Source of the DNA: Galaxea fascicularis
Taxonomy: Eukaryota; Cnidaria; Anthozoa; Scleractinia; Euphylliidae
DNA length: 64,000 nt
Assembly: GCA_948470475.1 (NCBI GenBank)
Contig: OX419344.1
Location: forward strand, 21,168,225-21,232,224
Direction: 5' to 3'
Part shown: positions 25,001 to 31,000 of the stretch, one piece after another
Position numbering within the stretch: position 1 is the first letter of the stretch
Layout of the letters: each line of letters begins with the position of its first letter
Notes under the pieces: generated by a model
What the model was told of the DNA's origin: nothing
The model's input: only the letters and a program-made list of their open reading frames with translations
Database searches by the model: none
Translations under genes and position numbers: made by a program

Positions 25001-28000
25001 TAACTTCTTCTCGCTGTTGAGCTTGCAAATATTCACATCGACGCTTCTCTTGTCATGTTGGCTTTTCAGACCTTAAAAACACACGGTGAATCGACGTTTT
25101 CATGCACATATGACATGCTTGTGAGCGGCCATCTTTGTCGCGCACTGTGAAAAAAGTAAAAAATTCAAGCTGCTCTGTCTTCAAAACAAAGCATACTACC
25201 GAGCTGAAAACATGCAAGCAGATACATTGTAAAATGTCTTTAACGTGACGAAGATAAAAATGCTGTTTACTCTTGAATTTTAGTTTTTATGACGTCACGT
25301 GAAAACCAAAAGCCTCTGCTGTTTTAGATACGTAGGGTATCTAAATATCATTACTCCCAGTGGTCCGTTGATCTTTTTCCACGATTGCTAAAAAGAAAAC
25401 GATTGCCGCATTGTTATGGATCGATTATAGTTTCAATCTTTCCCCAAACACTGGTCGGTAATTTTCCTTACATGTAAAAGTGATGTTCCCTTCTTGTCAT
25501 CTCTACTCAAACAAAGCAACCCCTGGAGCTAGAACGCCGCCTGACATTCTAGACTGACAGTGACCAGTAACACGAAAACAACACAACCAAGCAGTTGATC
25601 GCACGGTATCAGCTCGATCCACTTCACCGATCGATCGAGGAAAACATGGCCTCTTCTCCAGAATTTAAATGCAATCACTGTCACCGTTTAACCGGGGAAA
25701 CAACGTGTCCGTTGTGTGGCAGTGTATGCAGGAAAAGGAAAGGGATTCAGCTTGTCCAGGATGCACTTAGGTGGCCCTCTGCTCGAGAAAAGGCTGTGAA
25801 GTCCGAAATACCGAATCAACTCACGAGTCTCGTAAAGAATTGTCCCCAATGGAAAGAAAGAATTGTGGCGCTAGTTACTAAGTATAACAACTGCTAACAA
25901 CCGGCACTTCACTTACAAAGAAATGGAAACGGAGATCACAGAGAGAGATTTTAAGAACAGTTTGGAGGATGCTGAACGCCGCGACATTTCTAGATCAAGA
26001 AAATTTTGATCAAATCTAAAGTATACTCCCGTGTAAATACTCAGCTGAGAGAAAACTCGACTGAAAACTTCCACGCGCTGGCGTGCGTTGGTCTGGCTCA
26101 GTGGACACTAGGGAAATCAGGCTGTCTAAATATGCAAAGCGTCGGATTTTTTTGCTTCCTAATGTATTATGTTAATAAGAGGGAAATTTCTAACAAATGT
26201 ATTAGGTTAAAGCTTTAATACAGCATCTTACAACAGATTTTAGGATAACGTATGTGGGATGAGATTTCACAAGCTTTAAAATACAAAAGAACATTTTCAC
26301 CGCCAAAATCTTGCTGGTAAATCACAGCGTCATCTTTTGCCGGGCCGGATATTGCAGCGAAACGTTAACACTTTAATAAAGGAGTCATTGTTGTTATGTG
26401 GCCCCATGCCACCCTGTAACATATGGAAGCTACAACAAGCAAGGAAAATGACCGGGATTTCAAAATCGCCTTATGGTAAAATATGAAATAAATGAAACGT
26501 TCTATTATTGTAGCGATTAGGTAATAGCTCAACATATCTTGGGCTGGGATTAAACGATACATGTAGATCTTAATTCTTTGAGATGTAGCAACTCTCGAAG
26601 TCTCTCGCTTCTCATTTCCGGTTTTGATTGAAGCGTCTTCAAAAATACAAATTGAAGAACGTAACACGTGAAGAAAGGTGTGAGGATCGAGATTTAAAAA
26701 GGAATCCCCTCATATAAGAAAACTGAAAAAGTAACTCTTCAACTCCATCTCTTGCCTTTCACCCTCCACCATGTCGAAACGTCATGTACTTTGATTCAAA
26801 AACCGAGGTTTTTTCGGTTTTGCGAGAAGTGACATGGCAATCGCAGAACTGGACTGATCGATTGCCCCCTGGGACATCCAGGTCTGACCGAGCTGGGTGT
26901 TCACCAAGTTTTTCGAAGCAATCACATGGCTACATCAACACAAAATTTGCAGTTTATTTGCAATCAATGCCACCGAGTGCCGGATGAAACCACTTGTTCG
27001 TCATGCGGAATTCCATGTAGGAAAAGGAGAAGTACACCACTTGTGCAGGACGTCCTAAAATGGCCGCTCCACTGCTAGCAAAGGGCCGAAATCTAGCGTG
27101 CCGAAACAACTCGCAAGCTTGGTGAAGAAATGCAAATGAACCTTTTTGGCTAACTAGACGAACCAGAGTTAACAGTAAAACATTCTACAAAAGCCTTGCA
27201 CCTTTCAAGTGCTTCAAAAAAGAACAAAAATGACGGCTAACACAAACATGGGTTATGATCGTGCAAGACCATCACTTTCTTTACTGTGACAATTCACAGT
27301 TCATTGGCACTTCATTTTGAGTACAGGGCCCCTCGCATTTTTCACCTCCCCCCTCCTTGTTTTGGAGACCCATGGCCTCTCACCTATCCCCCCCCCCCCC
27401 ACCAGGCCTGGGAGACCCATAGTCTCTCACCTATCCCCCCACCTAGACACTGGGAGACCCATAGCCTCTCACCTATCCCCCCACCTAGACTGGGAGACCA
27501 ATAGCCTCTCACCTATCCCCCCACCTAGACTGGAAGACCCATGGCCTCTCACCTATCCCCCCACCTAGCCTGGGAGACCCATGGCCTCTCACCTATCCCC
27601 CCACCTAGCCTGGGAGACCCATGGTCTCTCACCTATCCCCCCACCTAGCCTGGGAGACCCATGGTCTCTCACCTATCCCCCCACCTAGCCTGGGAGACCC
27701 ATGGTCTCTCACCTATCCCCCCACCTAGCCTGGGAGACCCATGGTCTCTCACCTATCCCCCCACCTAGCCTGGGAGACCCATGGTCTCTCACCTATCCCC
27801 CCACCTAGTCTGGGAGACCCATGGCCTCTCACCTATCCCCCCACCTAGCCTGGGAGACCCATGGTCTCTTCCCTACCCCACCCCCTCAAAAGTGGGTCCC
27901 TAGCATGTAAAGTAGTTTTGACCAGTTCCCTAAAGATTGCTCTCTTGCCAGTCCGATATTCTCTAAGTATTGGACCGGGTATTGTCCCAAATGATCCCGC

Positions 28001-31000
28001 GTTGTTCGCGCGTTGTCTTCAGTCGTGTAATAAATCTCTTATTAACCAAGTTTGCTCGGGACTGTACTGGGAGAATATCGGCCCTCGGTCTTTTTTGTAC
28101 GGACCTCGCTGCGCTCGGTCCGTACTGTCAAGACCTCGTGCCGATATTCTCCCAGTACGGCCCTCGCGCTTGGTTAATAAGATATATGTAAACAGATGTC
28201 TAAGATACCTCACAGAAAACTTGTCTGGCCGCTTCTTCGTAAAAGCTACCAATGATTATTCTTGCTTTTTTTTCCTACAAGAAAATATAGGCCATGTTCA
28301 CACAAGACCGGTTCCAATGGTTCCGATCTAGACATTTTGACGGATAGGCGTTTTCGTGTTCACACGGGAGCTGCTAAGCGTACCGTCAATCCATTCCCAA
28401 TAGGGTCCGATTTCTGGACCTCCAAAAAAAGCAGGTCCGGTTTTAGAACTGTTTCGCTCCCAAATGTATCTGTCACCATGTAAACACCTGGAAGGGTGGC
28501 AGCGCAATTTAAGCTTGGGTACTAGTTAAATTTATTTGTCACTGTCTACGCATGCGTAACTGGTAAAAAATAGCTGCTTTGCTCATTTCAATCCAGTACC
28601 GGACCATAACAGACCGGAACCGTGTGGCCTGATGTTCATAAACGAAACGGTCCCGAGTGAACAAAAGTGGTCGGTTCCAGGATCAGGTCGGATCCATTTG
28701 GGACCGGTCCCGTGTGAACATAGCCATAATGGCAACTGAGTCACCCAGCCGTTGAACATGATCATATTCATAATAGATTACAAGAAATGTTTGATCATAG
28801 TACAACACTGTCGTTGTAAGTTGCTTGTCGCTTTGAGTAAGCTGTAAAACCGAAGTTGCAGTTCGTCGCCATCCTAACGAAGCAAAATGGTCAGGCTGTG
28901 CTTGTACAACCAAATCTTGTACAAACTCCGGTACTATCGCCAGTCGCCTGCAGCTGGGAGCTTTCTCCCGATTCCGTATTACGCCATTTATGAGCATGCG
29001 TACCGTTTTCCAGTTTCACCTTACTTTGATGTTCGCCAGTTGATTGGCTGGGTCTTCTGTGAAGCTTTCTGCCGCTACGATCTCTATATCCATTTCATGA
29101 AGAAGCTTGTGAAGCTTCTTTGTGGCCTGGATGAAAGAAAGACACATGACTCGCTATGAACCACTGTTCACCAATCGTTCACCTTAAAAATATCCTAATG
29201 AAAGTTAACTGCATGGAGATCAGGCAAATCTGTCGGGGCTGATCGTGTACCATCGTTAATCATCGTTTTAAATCCCGGCACCATTGAAAGCCCCTGAGAA
29301 TCGCTCTTCAAAACTTATCAATCATCCTAAAATCTGCATGAGAAACACGGAGGATAAACTGGTACTACTGCTTCCTTATTCTGAATACTTCACTGAAAGG
29401 AGCTTCAGTCATGGTAGAGCGGGTGCTGTGAAACAGTTTGCTTTTGCATTTAAGGAAGGCATCGTCTTCTTGTTATCTCCTGAAGGTCTCACCGTGGCTA
29501 AATAAAGTTATCTTATCTTAGCAACTGTGGGGAGTGGGGACAGGGGGGTGGGAACCCGGTAAAACACGGGGAGGCGGGAAGTGGTATTTCTGAAAAAGTA
29601 GGAGGGGTTAGAGAAATAATTCATCGGAGGGGGGGGGGGCAGAAACCGGAAAAGTAGGTAAGAATCAGGAGAAAAAGTAAGCGGCATTTGCAAACCTGAG
29701 AGAATATCCCTGAAGGTTCATTGTGGTGTAGTGTTGCAACTCTCTTCCATCCATATTTGACCAACAGTGCTGCTCGTGCAGGATTAAACGCCGAGTCCGA
29801 AGAAATCGAACGGAAAAATCGAGGATACAGTTTTCGATTTTTTAAGACTGGAGAAGTTGACGAATAAGATACCTAAACACCAAACATTATTCAGTGAAAA
29901 TGAGCGAATAAAACAGAAAACAACAAATACTACACTCTACTACGGTAGTCAAATAAATAAAGAAACAAGTGAAAATAAAACAGAATACCAGAAAGCAAAG
30001 ACGAAACAGAGAAGACACAACATTTCCTTTGTTTAGGATTGAAATAGTTGAACATCCCAACAAAACGGCTGCGAAGGAGACTATTGCAATCGCAACTTAC
30101 TTTCGACCTACCAAATCAACCTTTTAGCCAGGTAGTAAAGTAGAGAAATAATTGTAGGAACTACTAGAATTTTGACGGGGAAAGGTGTTTATGACCTGCA
30201 AAGAGTACGTGAGCAGTCTTTTTTCTGTGCTGTTGTTTTAATAATACGTCGTCGAATGGATCTACGTGGAGTATCCCTGTTAAGATACACAATGATAAAC
30301 ATACAGCTGTTTACAGATGGTAAATCAATCTATTTTTGGTGTGTCCGTAGCAGTCGATCACAACGCTCAGAAGGAACTTTTCATTTCAATTTAACTTACA
30401 TACAGTAAAACTTAATTTAAACTTAACAAGAGAGAGAAGAAAAAAAGCAATTTTGTGTAGGCCTCAATCCTACCCGGGAAAGCCGCCAGGACCACTAAAT
30501 TTTAATATCATGTATGTAGAGTTACCCATCACAATAATGAAAGCTAACCATTTCCAAATCAGGGCTTAGGCCTAATCAGTTCAGATTAGTGCTAAACCCT
30601 AGAACTCTGCTCCTTTTCTTAAACCAAATTCTCTGGCTTCTCAGATGATATGGAACACCGGCGTTGAGTCATCCAGTCCTCCTGGTAAAATATTGTACCC
30701 ACCGCATTACTTACAAAGCTAAATACGCCAAAATTGCCTATTAACTATGCATAAGCATGCATCAGCTTCTCTATTCCGTTCAGAATAGTTAAAATGGCAA
30801 TACGCATGCGCACGTAGTAAATGCGCACCACATGGATGGAAAAATGACTAAAAATCACATAATGTTTAAATAGAAATTTTGCATCCATAGTTTGATATGT
30901 AGGACCGGTACTTTGCTGCGCGTTTGGAGTGGGATTGTCACGAATGGTTTAGGGGCCAACACATCTCTCCCTCACTGGCTGTCATGGGATGACAGAATAT

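Noticed and set aside
20101..28190. CRISPR-like regular arrays
   Set aside because: The tandem units have no unique spacers and lie in eukaryotic intron sequence. These are minisatellites.
28683..28997. Minus-strand frame with [15 protein letters not shown] resembling a receptor lobe-1 segment
   Set aside because: The matching receptor exon ([14 protein letters not shown]) is already at 29696-29872. This frame lies out of order and lacks splice borders.
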